Origin: Candidatus Hydrothermota bacterium
Lineage (GTDB): Bacteria > Hydrothermota > Hydrothermia > B15-G9
Assembly: GCA_003645975.1 (NCBI GenBank)
Contig: QNDP01000054.1
Span: forward strand, 1-7,616
Length of the DNA stretch: 7,616 nucleotides
Direction of reading: 5' to 3'
The notes under the pieces were generated by a model. The model was not told the DNA's origin. It did not search any database and saw only the letters and a list, made by a program, of their open reading frames with translations. Shown here piece after piece: positions 1 through 7,137 of the stretch. The stretch's first letter is position 1, and every line of letters starts with the position of its first letter. The position numbers were made by a program, and so were the translations under genes.

Positions 1-2837
1 GATTGACCGTCGGCGTGATCCAAGCCGGAATGTCGCCCGAACAGCGCAAGCCTGCATACAACAGCGACATAACTTACGGCACGAACAACGAATTCGGCTT
101 CGACTACCTGCGCGATAACATGGTGTTCGACCCGTTTCATCGTGTGCAGCGTGGCCACATCTATGCGATCATCGACGAGGTCGATTCAATTTTGATCGAT
201 GAAGCGCGCACACCGCTGATCATCTCAGGGCCTGTCGAGCATTCCGATGTCGAAAGTTATCGCGAGATGAAACCCGTTGTCGAACAGGTGTTCAGAAGGC
301 AGACCATCGAGGTCAACCGGTTGCTTGCAGAGGCCGAACGGTTGCTCAAAAGCGGCCGAGAGAAGGAAGCGGCCGTCAACATCGTAATTGCGAAACGCGG
401 CGCGCCGAAAGCCAAAAAGTTGTTCAAGTTGCTTCAAGAGCCTTTTGTTGCGAAACTCGTTGATTCCACAGAACTTGAACTCATGAAAAAGGAACTCGGC
501 CAGAAGGAAGAGACCCGCCTCAAAGAACTTGAGGAAAAATATCTCTACTTTGTGATCGATGAGCGTGCGCACACGGTCGATTTGACCGAAAAGGGCCGTG
601 AGATGATCCGCAAACTGCTCAAGGGCGAAGATGTCTTCAATCTGCCCGACCTTTCGACAGCGCTCCACGAGATCGACCAGCGCACAGACCTCCTTCCGAG
701 AGAAAAACTTGTCGAAAAGGAAAAGATTCTGCGCGAGTATTCCGACAAAATGGAAAAAGTTCACGCAATCAAGCAGTTGTTCAAGGCCTATTCCCTTTTC
801 CAGCGCGATGTCGATTATGTGGTTCAGAACGGACAAGTCATTATTGTCGATGAGTTTACCGGAAGATTGATGCATGGCAGACGATGGTCCGATGGACTCC
901 ATGAGGCGGTCGAGGCGAAGGAAGGCGTCCGCATCCAAGCGCAAACCCAGACATTGGCCAGAATCACGATTCAGAACTATTTCCGCATGTATGAGAAACT
1001 TGCAGGCATGACGGGCACGGCCGCAACCGAAGCCGCTGAATTCTGGGAAATTTACAAACTCGATGTGGTAACCATCCCGACCAACAAGCCTGTTCGCCGC
1101 GTGGACTTCCCCGACATCATCTTCAAGACCAAAAAGGAGAAATACGAAGCGGTCATCAACGAGATCGAGAAGTGGCACAAGCAAGGCCGCCCGATTCTCG
1201 TGGGCACGACATCGGTCGAGGTCTCCGAGCTACTCTCAAGGTTATTGAGGCGTAGAAGGATACCTCATGAAGTCCTGAACGCCAAGCATCACGAGCGCGA
1301 GGCAAAAATCGTCGCAAAAGCCGGACAGTTCGGTGCCGTAACGATAGCAACGAACATGGCGGGACGCGGCACCGACATCAAACTCGGACCCGGCGTCGTC
1401 AAAGCCTACGAATATGTGCACGGCGACAAGGCCGAAGAAATTGCTGAACTTCAGCGTCAGGGCAAGCGCATCATCGGACTGCCTGAGTCCGAATCAGTGC
1501 TTCCGCACATCGAATGGCTTCTCAGAAAGCATTCGGTCAAATTTAAGTCATTCAATCTCAAGGAGGAAGCCAAGCGTTACGGTGAACTGAAATCGCACCT
1601 TACGGAAAGCGGTTCGGTAGCGCTTGTGCTCAACGCATCTGAGGAGCAACTTGCTGAGCTTAAGACGCTTGTTGATAAAATCTTTGAGTTTCCACAGCCT
1701 GAATGTGCGATCAACACAAAGAAGCCGCGTCCGGGCATCACATGCCCTATGGACCCGAAGAAATGCATCGCTGAAGGCGTTCCATGCGGCCTTTATGTCA
1801 TTGGAACTGAAAGACATGAATCAAGACGCATCGATAACCAGCTTCGTGGACGCTCAGGCCGTCAGGGCGATCCCGGCGCTTCAAGGTTCTTCCTGTCGCT
1901 CGAAGACGACCTCCTCCGTCTTTTCGGGTCTGACCGTGTGATGGAACTCATGGAACGCTGGGGCAAACAGGACGAGGGTCCGATCGAATCGAAATTGGTT
2001 ACGAAAGCGCTCGAAACCGCTCAAAAGCGCGTGGAATACCAGAACTTCGAGATTCGCAAACGGTTGCTCGAATACGACGATGTCATGAACCGTCAGCGTG
2101 AAGCTATCTATGGACTGCGCAACGAGATACTCGATGGCAAGGATGTCAAAAGCCTGATCCTCGACCAGTATGTCGGGGAGATGCTCGACGAAAAGCTCGA
2201 GGCGTATCTGCCGAAAGGAATGCCTCCGAAGGATTGGGACCTGCACGGTCTCGCCAATGACTTGGCCTTCACATTTGCGGCCGATTTCAGTTTCATCGAA
2301 GGGATGACCGATCGGAATGAGATCCGGAAGGCCGTTCGCCAACACATTGAGGAGCTTTATGCCGAACGAGAGGAGTGGTTTGGCGAAGAACAGATGCGCG
2401 AGATCGAGCGTCGAATCCTGCTTGCAACGCTTGACACCGCATGGCGTGAGCATCTCTATGCCTTAGACCAGCTTAAGGAGACGGCCTACCTCCATGCCTA
2501 CGCTCAAAAAGACCCGTTGGTCCGCTACAAACAGGAAAGTTACAGGCTTTTTGAGGAGCTTTTGACCCGCATTCGGGACGAGACGGTTCGCCGCCTGTTC
2601 AGACTTCGCAGACCTGAGCAGGCTCGACTGCCGCGCAGGATAGCCGAACGGATGGTCGCTTTCAAACCTGCTGCCAGCGCAGCCACAGGCCAACAGGGAG
2701 GAGTTGCGCAACAGGGGGCAAGGACAGCGGGAACTGGCGGCGTCAAAGTGCCGCTCACAGGCGTCCCAGCGGACTCCATCACCGGCAAGGGTTCGAGACG
2801 GAGCCGTGGAAGGCGCCGCCGCAGAAAACGCCGCTAA
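1..2837 (+). CDS. secA: SecA preprotein translocase ATPase (5'-partial)
   Basis: This is the ATPase motor that pushes unfolded preproteins through SecYEG at the inner membrane. The frame is open from the window edge; bases 1-2 fit the end of a Gly codon, so TTG at 3 is an internal Leu and not a start. About 150 residues with Walker A lie outside. Numbering from base 3, 944 residues remain. DEVD box (motif II) is at 58-61 and the ITYGTNNEFGFDYLRDNM signature at 23-40. A Bacteroidota-like insertion spans about 88-190. The preprotein cross-linking region follows, then AGMTGTA at 334-340. NMAGRGTD (motif V) is at 451-458, GTERHESRR at 601-609 and QLRGRSGRQGDPG (motif VI) at 613-625. The two-helix finger region DTAWREHLYALDQL is at 811-824. 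Two oddities: an insertion of roughly 100 residues with four Cys (568, 581, 588, 595) between motif V and GTERHESRR, and a C terminus without the SEC-C zinc motif, ending in an Arg/Lys-rich tail (930-944). It converges on the minus-strand protease unit. Identity is certain. Confidence 0.98.
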   Translation, partial: LTVGVIQAGMSPEQRKPAYNSDITYGTNNEFGFDYLRDNMVFDPFHRVQRGHIYAIIDEVDSILIDEARTPLIISGPVEHSDVESYREMKPVVEQVFRRQTIEVNRLLAEAERLLKSGREKEAAVNIVIAKRGAPKAKKLFKLLQEPFVAKLVDSTELELMKKELGQKEETRLKELEEKYLYFVIDERAHTVDLTEKGREMIRKLLKGEDVFNLPDLSTALHEIDQRTDLLPREKLVEKEKILREYSDKMEKVHAIKQLFKAYSLFQRDVDYVVQNGQVIIVDEFTGRLMHGRRWSDGLHEAVEAKEGVRIQAQTQTLARITIQNYFRMYEKLAGMTGTAATEAAEFWEIYKLDVVTIPTNKPVRRVDFPDIIFKTKKEKYEAVINEIEKWHKQGRPILVGTTSVEVSELLSRLLRRRRIPHEVLNAKHHEREAKIVAKAGQFGAVTIATNMAGRGTDIKLGPGVVKAYEYVHGDKAEEIAELQRQGKRIIGLPESESVLPHIEWLLRKHSVKFKSFNLKEEAKRYGELKSHLTESGSVALVLNASEEQLAELKTLVDKIFEFPQPECAINTKKPRPGITCPMDPKKCIAEGVPCGLYVIGTERHESRRIDNQLRGRSGRQGDPGASRFFLSLEDDLLRLFGSDRVMELMERWGKQDEGPIESKLVTKALETAQKRVEYQNFEIRKRLLEYDDVMNRQREAIYGLRNEILDGKDVKSLILDQYVGEMLDEKLEAYLPKGMPPKDWDLHGLANDLAFTFAADFSFIEGMTDRNEIRKAVRQHIEELYAEREEWFGEEQMREIERRILLATLDTAWREHLYALDQLKETAYLHAYAQKDPLVRYKQESYRLFEELLTRIRDETVRRLFRLRRPEQARLPRRIAERMVAFKPAASAATGQQGGVAQQGARTAGTGGVKVPLTGVPADSITGKGSRRSRGRRRRRKRR

Positions 2838-3038
2838 ACCGAGACTTTTTGACTATCCCATAGGAAAACAAAGAACAATCGACATCCCTGATCGAGAGCG
2901 CCGAATTAAGGATCGAAATTGGCACTTTTTGGGTGGAATCTGTCAAAGTCGAGTATCTCCATCGGCAAAAACATCTTACACAAAATCCCTCTTCACAGAC
3001 AAAATCACCAGTGGACGTCTTGGAAGGTAGGCTGTCGA
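2838..3038. other. Convergent intergenic region
   Basis: This 201-base gap separates the stop of secA from the stop of the minus-strand small gene. It looks more AT-rich than its flanks. T runs occur at 2846-2850 and 2926-2930, but neither follows a convincing GC-rich stem, so I call no intrinsic terminator for either strand. An 8-base direct repeat, ACAAAATC, lies at 2980-2987 and 2999-3006 and is too short to interpret. Open frames crossing the gap lack a ribosome binding site and have no protein-like features. I see no RNA gene. Confidence 0.6.
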
Positions 3039-3479
3039 TCACTCGAAAGGCAACGGTTCAAGATAAATTCTGATCATTTTGTGGGTCTTAGGCTCGAACT
3101 CCACGAAAACCGCCACTGCTGCAAAAAGTCTATGTCCTTCGAGCCAAACAAGATAGCGCAAAATCAAGCTGTTTTTGCCCAGAAGGCAATAGGAGAAATC
3201 CATGCGCCTCAATTTTTTCCGTGTAATACCCTTGTCCCCCAGACGATCGACTATAGCCAACCTGATGTTCGGCTCCAATCTGCGGACAATTCTGTCCAGC
3301 GAGTTGACCGTTTTGGCAAGCTTAGGGGTGAATTCATGCCGATGGACGATCTTGTATTTTTTGAAATTGGGGTGGGCGACGAGCACCTCAGCATCACCAA
3401 GCCTGTCGATGTGCCTTTGGTGGACACAATCTGCCAGTATTGACAACGCCAAGACGCTCGCCGCAACCACCCCTCGCAT
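3039..3479 (-). CDS. Hypothetical exported or membrane-anchored protein, partner of the S8 protease
   Basis: I do not recognise this family. The 146-residue product starts at ATG 3479, eight bases after the protease stop codon, and ends at TGA (3041-3039). An AGAGGA Shine-Dalgarno (3489-3484) sits 4 bases before the ATG and overlaps the protease TAG, so translation is probably coupled. Residues 1-17 are hydrophobic (MRGVVAASVLALSILAD) and resemble a signal peptide. The LADC at 15-18 is only a poor lipobox because of Asp at -1, so a lipoprotein is uncertain. The rest is rich in Lys, Arg and His, is probably basic, and contains DRLGD twice (25-29 and 78-82). A hydrophobic stretch near 117-127 could be a buried strand. 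Export is an inference from the N terminus. A role tied to the protease (inhibitor, chaperone or processing partner) is only a guess from gene order. Opposite-strand frames here lack a start signal. Confidence 0.68.
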   Translation of the reverse strand: MRGVVAASVLALSILADCVHQRHIDRLGDAEVLVAHPNFKKYKIVHRHEFTPKLAKTVNSLDRIVRRLEPNIRLAIVDRLGDKGITRKKLRRMDFSYCLLGKNSLILRYLVWLEGHRLFAAVAVFVEFEPKTHKMIRIYLEPLPFE

Positions 3480-3483
3480 CGTG

Positions 3484-3490
3484 TCCTCTA
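3484..3490 (-). promoter_or_regulatory. Shine-Dalgarno overlapping the protease stop codon
   Basis: On the minus strand the bases read TAGAGGA, then CACG, then ATG. The protease stop TAG (3490-3488) overlaps the AGAGGA ribosome binding site (3489-3484) of the 146-residue gene. This supports the ATG at 3479 and indicates reinitiation or coupled translation in a two-gene operon. Confidence 0.65.
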
Positions 3491-6400
3491 CCTGATCACA
3501 ATGAGTTTTTGAGTTTTCGAGAATCGATCCGCTTTGAACTTGATGAAGTAGATGCCACTTCTGAGCTTAGATGCGTTCCAAGACAGGGTGTGGACGCCTG
3601 CATCGGCCTCGTCGTCAAAGATTCGACTCACAAGGCGACCGGTGGCATCATAGGCCGTTATCTTCACATGCATCCGATTTGGAAGCGAGAACCTCAGCTC
3701 GGCATCCTTGCGCACGATCGTCCTGTTGAGGTTGAAAGACAAGACGAATCGGTCATCCTCATTTTTGTCCTCAGCAACCGCTGGATTGAACGAGGTCGTG
3801 AACTTGATAGCCCTGCCGGACTCGATCGGGTTTGCAAGTCTATCGAGGTCACCGTCATAGTAGATCTGGATGCCGTCGGTCTCGTCCGGCGATTCGATGC
3901 CGACCGTGAAATTCGGTTCACCTGAAAGCTGATAGTATTGGAACACGATCTCGCCGTCGCCGGTTGGCGTCGTGTAATACGCTGGGTCGTAAAGTATCAC
4001 CTCGAAGGTCTCAAGCGCAGATGGGTCGCCAAAATGTGGAACATCTTTCCACTCGACAATGAAAGCATGGTTGGCGGCATCGTGGTAATAGGCGACCTCA
4101 CCGCCTCTCAACGGATTCAAGTCGTCCCAAAACGGTGCGATCATCGCTCGAGGTCCGTCCTGATCGGGAATCCCGGAATTGGAGAAATCGCTGGAATTGA
4201 CACTGCCCATCGCTACCCATCCGTTGGAACAGATAGTTAATTGGGTGTAAGTCTGGCCGTAATACTGGAATGAAAACGGCAGGTTGACCACCTCATTGTC
4301 ATCGTCGCCCAACGAGATGGATGTCCCGGAACCGCCCGCTGACGGCGCTATCTCGATCCAGTTGAACTCCGGAGCCGACGGATATGACGAGTCGCTGTTC
4401 TCGTAAGCGTAATAACCGTAGTTGTCAGGACCCGACGGGTCGCTCCTCAGCTTTTGGCCGATTACCAAAGAGAACTGGGCTGTATCCGCATAGTTTCCGT
4501 CGCCTGTGATCACCATTGTGAACTCTGCAACGGTTTCGCGCGGGGTGTTGGGATCCGCCTGCATGACGAATCCGGTGTCGATCAACTGGCTTGCAGCAGG
4601 CACATTGCCGATGTCCAATGTGTTGTTGGTGATCGTAACATAAGGACTTGTCGTTGTGAGCGTTGCGACTCCGTTCGTAAGGTCGTCCGTGCCTCTGTTC
4701 ACCAATGTCATGATCAGAGAGCCTGCTTCGCCCGGATCGAGCACACCGTCGCCATCGCCCACATAGTCGTAAACTTCCAAGTTTCTCAAAGATATGTGGA
4801 TGCCTTCGAGCGGCACATCCTTCTCGAAGACAAAATCATCGATATGCCAGCCATCTTCAGTCACCGTGAAGTCGCTCGTCGTATGGAATCGGATATAGAC
4901 CGTCGGTTCACCGATAAAGTCCGAAAGGTCAACAACTTGCTCTGTCCATGCACTTTGTTCGCCGGTGACCGAAAGCAGTTGAGTCCACTCTTTGCTCTCA
5001 AGGCTCGTCGATGCCTCCACATAGCCGAAATCCCAACTCTCCTCAAACGAATAGGTGTGCCAGAACCTTATTCGTGCAAAATAGGCATCGGACAGATCAA
5101 GGGGTTCTTGAAGCGTCAGGTAGGCGTCCATGTTGTTGGGATAATCGCCGCCCGGAGATTCGGTCACGCTGTTGCTCCCGGAATGCGAAGCCTCAGATGT
5201 CACCGACCATGTGGGTGTCCCTGTCGCAGCCCAATCTCCAAGTCCGTCCTCAAAACCTTCGGAATACCACTCGAAATACATAGGTTCACCGATCTGGATG
5301 GATATGGTATCCCATTTTTCAAAGGTGCCCATCGAATCCTCGCCGGTTATGTGGATGTAGAAATCACCGCTCAGTCCGCTTCTCCAAGCGGAATCGACGA
5401 AGAACTCAAATCCATCGCCCAGCGATGTGTCCTGAGAAGGGACATCGCCATAGTTCGAGATGGCGTCGGTGATGGTGATAAGTTGCTCGTCTGTGGAGAG
5501 TTCGACGACTACCGAGTGGGCGTCAGCCCCGAGATTCCGAACCGGCAAAATCATGGAGACCGTCTCGCCCGGATCCGGTCGGCCGTTGTTGTTTCCGGAC
5601 CCGTCATCAAATTGTGCGGCCAATGTCCTGATGAACGCACGGTCTAAACTGGGAGTCGCTTCCACCGCTTTCAAAGCGTTCAATCTCCCCCATCCATAGT
5701 CGTTGTTGGGATAAGGTGCTCCTGCGGAAGGATAGTCCACCGCATAGTTTGTCAGAATCGAATACACCGTCTCATAGTCGAGTCCCGGATTCTTCTCAAA
5801 CATCAATGCGATGGTGGCGGTTACATGCGGTGTAGCCATCGAAGTGCCGTCCCATGAGTCATATCCTCCGCCCGGAGTTGAAGACCTAACGCTGACGCCC
5901 GGCGCAGAGATGTCAGGCTTTATGTAGTTCCAATCGTTTCTGCTCCAATACTGTTGGTCATTCCAGGGATTTTGAGAAGGCGCTGGACCTCTCGAACTGA
6001 AGTAGGCGATGTCGTCGTTCGAGGCAGTAGCACCTACACTTATCACAGTCGGATAGTTGCCCGGAATGCCGGCCGTTTCGCTCGACGGCCCCGAGTTGCC
6101 GCTTGCGAACACAGGCACTATGTCGAACTGGCGCCACTGTAAAACAGGATTCCAATAGGTCAAATTCGTCCTATCGGTGCTGCCCCATGAGTTAGACACA
6201 ACCACGATGTTGACGCCGGAGTCGGCTTTGAGTTCGATGAACCACTGAAAACATGCTAAAACCCACTGGTCTTCGCCGGTTCCGCTTGCATCGAACCCCT
6301 TCGCTGAAACTATCTGCGCATTGTAAGCTATCCCGATGTCCTCAGTGAATGGGCCAGGGCCATCGCCGCCCGCAAGCGTGCCGGAGACATGTGTGCCGTG

Positions 6401-7027
6401 ACCGTGATCGTCGTAGGGATTCGTTCGTCCGTTGACACCGTCGAAAAAGAAGCCGGAGAAGTTGCCCGCAAGCGCTGGATGTGATGGGTCGATCCCTGTG
6501 TCCAGCACGCCGACGATAACGCCGTCGCCTGAAAGCCCGTATTGATACCAGACTGAATCCGCTTTGATCTTCGAGACATTCCACTCAACGGTCTTTGTTT
6601 TGGTAATATCCGTCCGCGATGGCTGTCCGCCCAAAATCCGCGTTTTTCGGGATATGTCTATGAATGCGACGCCTTTGATTTCAGCGAGTTCTCTGATAAT
6701 TGGAGGTGTAACCTTCGCATAGATCAGGTTGACGAACCAAAACGGCTTCAGTTCCATGACGCCGTCCTTGTGCGCCTGTAGGAATTCGAGCACAGGCCGC
6801 TGTGTCCTTGACGCTAAGTCTCTTAGATATTGAGCCTTAGCATGATAGTTCCCTTTACCGAAACCCGAAAGGTCGCCTTGCTCCTCCATCCATATCAGGA
6901 CGCCTATATGCTGATTATTGCCTGCTGACTCCATCGCTTTGATCAGATCGTCGCTTAGTTTTGCTTCCGCACTCAACCCTTTCACAAAGGCAAGCGCAAT
7001 TGCTGTTATCATTAAGGAACGAAACAT
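3488..7027 (-). CDS. Secreted subtilisin-like (S8) serine protease with multidomain ectodomain and T9SS-like C-terminal tail
   Basis: This 1179-residue exported endopeptidase is numbered from ATG 7027. That start is chosen over ATG 7069 because AAGGAGG lies 6 bases upstream and a signal peptide follows at once (MFRSLMITAIALAFVKGLSA, cleavage near 20-22). Residues about 23-135 look like an I9-type inhibitory propeptide. The S8 domain spans about 155-455 with a full triad: Asp176 in VLDTGID, His210 in HGHGTHVSGT, Ser396 in GTSMATPH, and oxyanion Asn311 in ASGNSG. Next come a CARDB-like Ig domain (about 470-580, opened by a D..GN..G.PDPGE motif), a MAM/jelly-roll-like domain (about 587-735, WYSEGFEDG to DGWHIDDF), a second CARDB-like domain (about 748-857, opened by GDGDGVLDPGE), a beta-rich nidogen-like segment (about 862-1080), and a tail at 1094-1179 with LRFSLP, YDATGRLV and LRSGIYFIKF, as in FlgD-Ig/T9SS sorting domains. 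Likely role: extracellular or surface proteolysis for nutrition or protein maturation. The protease identity is certain; domain edges and the T9SS route are inferred. It is followed by a small gene, probably in the same operon. Confidence 0.95.
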   Translation of the reverse strand: MFRSLMITAIALAFVKGLSAEAKLSDDLIKAMESAGNNQHIGVLIWMEEQGDLSGFGKGNYHAKAQYLRDLASRTQRPVLEFLQAHKDGVMELKPFWFVNLIYAKVTPPIIRELAEIKGVAFIDISRKTRILGGQPSRTDITKTKTVEWNVSKIKADSVWYQYGLSGDGVIVGVLDTGIDPSHPALAGNFSGFFFDGVNGRTNPYDDHGHGTHVSGTLAGGDGPGPFTEDIGIAYNAQIVSAKGFDASGTGEDQWVLACFQWFIELKADSGVNIVVVSNSWGSTDRTNLTYWNPVLQWRQFDIVPVFASGNSGPSSETAGIPGNYPTVISVGATASNDDIAYFSSRGPAPSQNPWNDQQYWSRNDWNYIKPDISAPGVSVRSSTPGGGYDSWDGTSMATPHVTATIALMFEKNPGLDYETVYSILTNYAVDYPSAGAPYPNNDYGWGRLNALKAVEATPSLDRAFIRTLAAQFDDGSGNNNGRPDPGETVSMILPVRNLGADAHSVVVELSTDEQLITITDAISNYGDVPSQDTSLGDGFEFFVDSAWRSGLSGDFYIHITGEDSMGTFEKWDTISIQIGEPMYFEWYSEGFEDGLGDWAATGTPTWSVTSEASHSGSNSVTESPGGDYPNNMDAYLTLQEPLDLSDAYFARIRFWHTYSFEESWDFGYVEASTSLESKEWTQLLSVTGEQSAWTEQVVDLSDFIGEPTVYIRFHTTSDFTVTEDGWHIDDFVFEKDVPLEGIHISLRNLEVYDYVGDGDGVLDPGEAGSLIMTLVNRGTDDLTNGVATLTTTSPYVTITNNTLDIGNVPAASQLIDTGFVMQADPNTPRETVAEFTMVITGDGNYADTAQFSLVIGQKLRSDPSGPDNYGYYAYENSDSSYPSAPEFNWIEIAPSAGGSGTSISLGDDDNEVVNLPFSFQYYGQTYTQLTICSNGWVAMGSVNSSDFSNSGIPDQDGPRAMIAPFWDDLNPLRGGEVAYYHDAANHAFIVEWKDVPHFGDPSALETFEVILYDPAYYTTPTGDGEIVFQYYQLSGEPNFTVGIESPDETDGIQIYYDGDLDRLANPIESGRAIKFTTSFNPAVAEDKNEDDRFVLSFNLNRTIVRKDAELRFSLPNRMHVKITAYDATGRLVSRIFDDEADAGVHTLSWNASKLRSGIYFIKFKADRFSKTQKLIVIR

Positions 7028-7033
7028 AAAGAA

Positions 7034-7040
7034 CCTCCTT
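7034..7040 (-). promoter_or_regulatory. Strong ribosome binding site of the S8 protease
   Basis: The minus strand reads AAGGAGG, a 6-base spacer TTCTTT, then ATG at 7027. This near-perfect Shine-Dalgarno decides the start and excludes the upstream in-frame ATG at 7069, which would put a polar 14-residue extension before the signal peptide. Confidence 0.85.
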
Positions 7041-7065
7041 GAATTTGAATGACTTTCTCTCACTC

Positions 7066-7086
7066 CCATTCAGAATTTTTGAATGG
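7066..7086 (-). promoter_or_regulatory. Small hairpin in the protease leader
   Basis: CCATTC (7066-7071) and GAATGG (7081-7086) form a perfect 6-base-pair stem around a 9-base loop. It lies in the predicted protease 5' leader, about 26 bases upstream of the Shine-Dalgarno. It is too weak and too AT-rich to be called a terminator. It could stabilise the mRNA or be chance. Confidence 0.35.
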
Positions 7087-7094
7087 ATCAAAAC

Positions 7095-7137
7095 CCGCAA
7101 ATGATAACGCAAACCCCTTAAATCTCAAAATTTGCGT
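7095..7137. repeat. ACGCAAA/TTTGCGT inverted repeat with a third half-site (candidate operator)
   Basis: ACGCAAA at 7107-7113 faces its reverse complement TTTGCGT at 7131-7137, with 17 bases between the arms. A further near-copy, CCGCAAA, lies at 7095-7101 in direct orientation, 12 bases before the first arm. The half-sites flank and overlap the predicted protease -10 and -35 elements and touch the rightward -10. The arrangement suggests a regulator binding site, but the arms are short and chance is possible. Confidence 0.3.
7101..7128 (-). promoter_or_regulatory. Sigma70-type promoter of the protease unit
   Basis: On the minus strand, TTGAGA (7128-7123, one mismatch to TTGACA) is followed after 16 bases by TATCAT (7106-7101, one mismatch to TATAAT). 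Transcription would start near 7094, giving a leader of about 67 bases to ATG 7027. The placement between divergent genes fits. If the organism's main sigma factor uses a Bacteroidota-type promoter, this reading would be wrong. Confidence 0.5.

Noticed and set aside
15..18. Lipoprotein reading of the 146-residue protein (residues 15-18, LADC)
   Set aside because: Asp at the -1 position does not fit the lipobox consensus, so I keep only a general export signal. The coordinates here are residue numbers within that protein, which is encoded at 3039-3479.
225..1184. 319-codon open frame on the minus strand inside secA
   Set aside because: It is antisense to strongly conserved SecA motifs, has no recognisable domain or start signal, and is explained by the codon bias of the sense gene.
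1881..2453. 190-codon minus-strand frame inside secA
   Set aside because: It lies opposite the conserved scaffold part of SecA and shows no independent protein features.
2812..2850. Possible terminator at the end of secA (GGCG...CGCC then TTTTT)
   Set aside because: The stem is only four base pairs, lies inside the coding sequence, and is separated from the T run by 13 bases.
2779..3042. 87-codon minus-strand frame beginning at a GTG that overlaps the small gene's TGA
   Set aside because: The GTGA overlap is suggestive, but the frame runs 59 bases into the end of secA, has no clear Shine-Dalgarno, and looks non-protein-like.
2919..3443. 174-codon plus-strand frame opposite the small exported protein
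   Set aside because: It needs a TTG start without a ribosome binding site. The minus-strand gene has a signal-like N terminus, a Shine-Dalgarno and operon spacing.
4454..5647. 397-codon plus-strand frame opposite the protease
   Set aside because: It is the shadow of the CARDB/MAM region of the protease. The composition is odd (rich in Cys, His and Arg) and there is no signal peptide or domain.
7028..7069. Upstream ATG at 7069 as the protease start
   Set aside because: It would add a polar 14-residue extension before the signal peptide and has no Shine-Dalgarno, while ATG 7027 has a near-perfect one.
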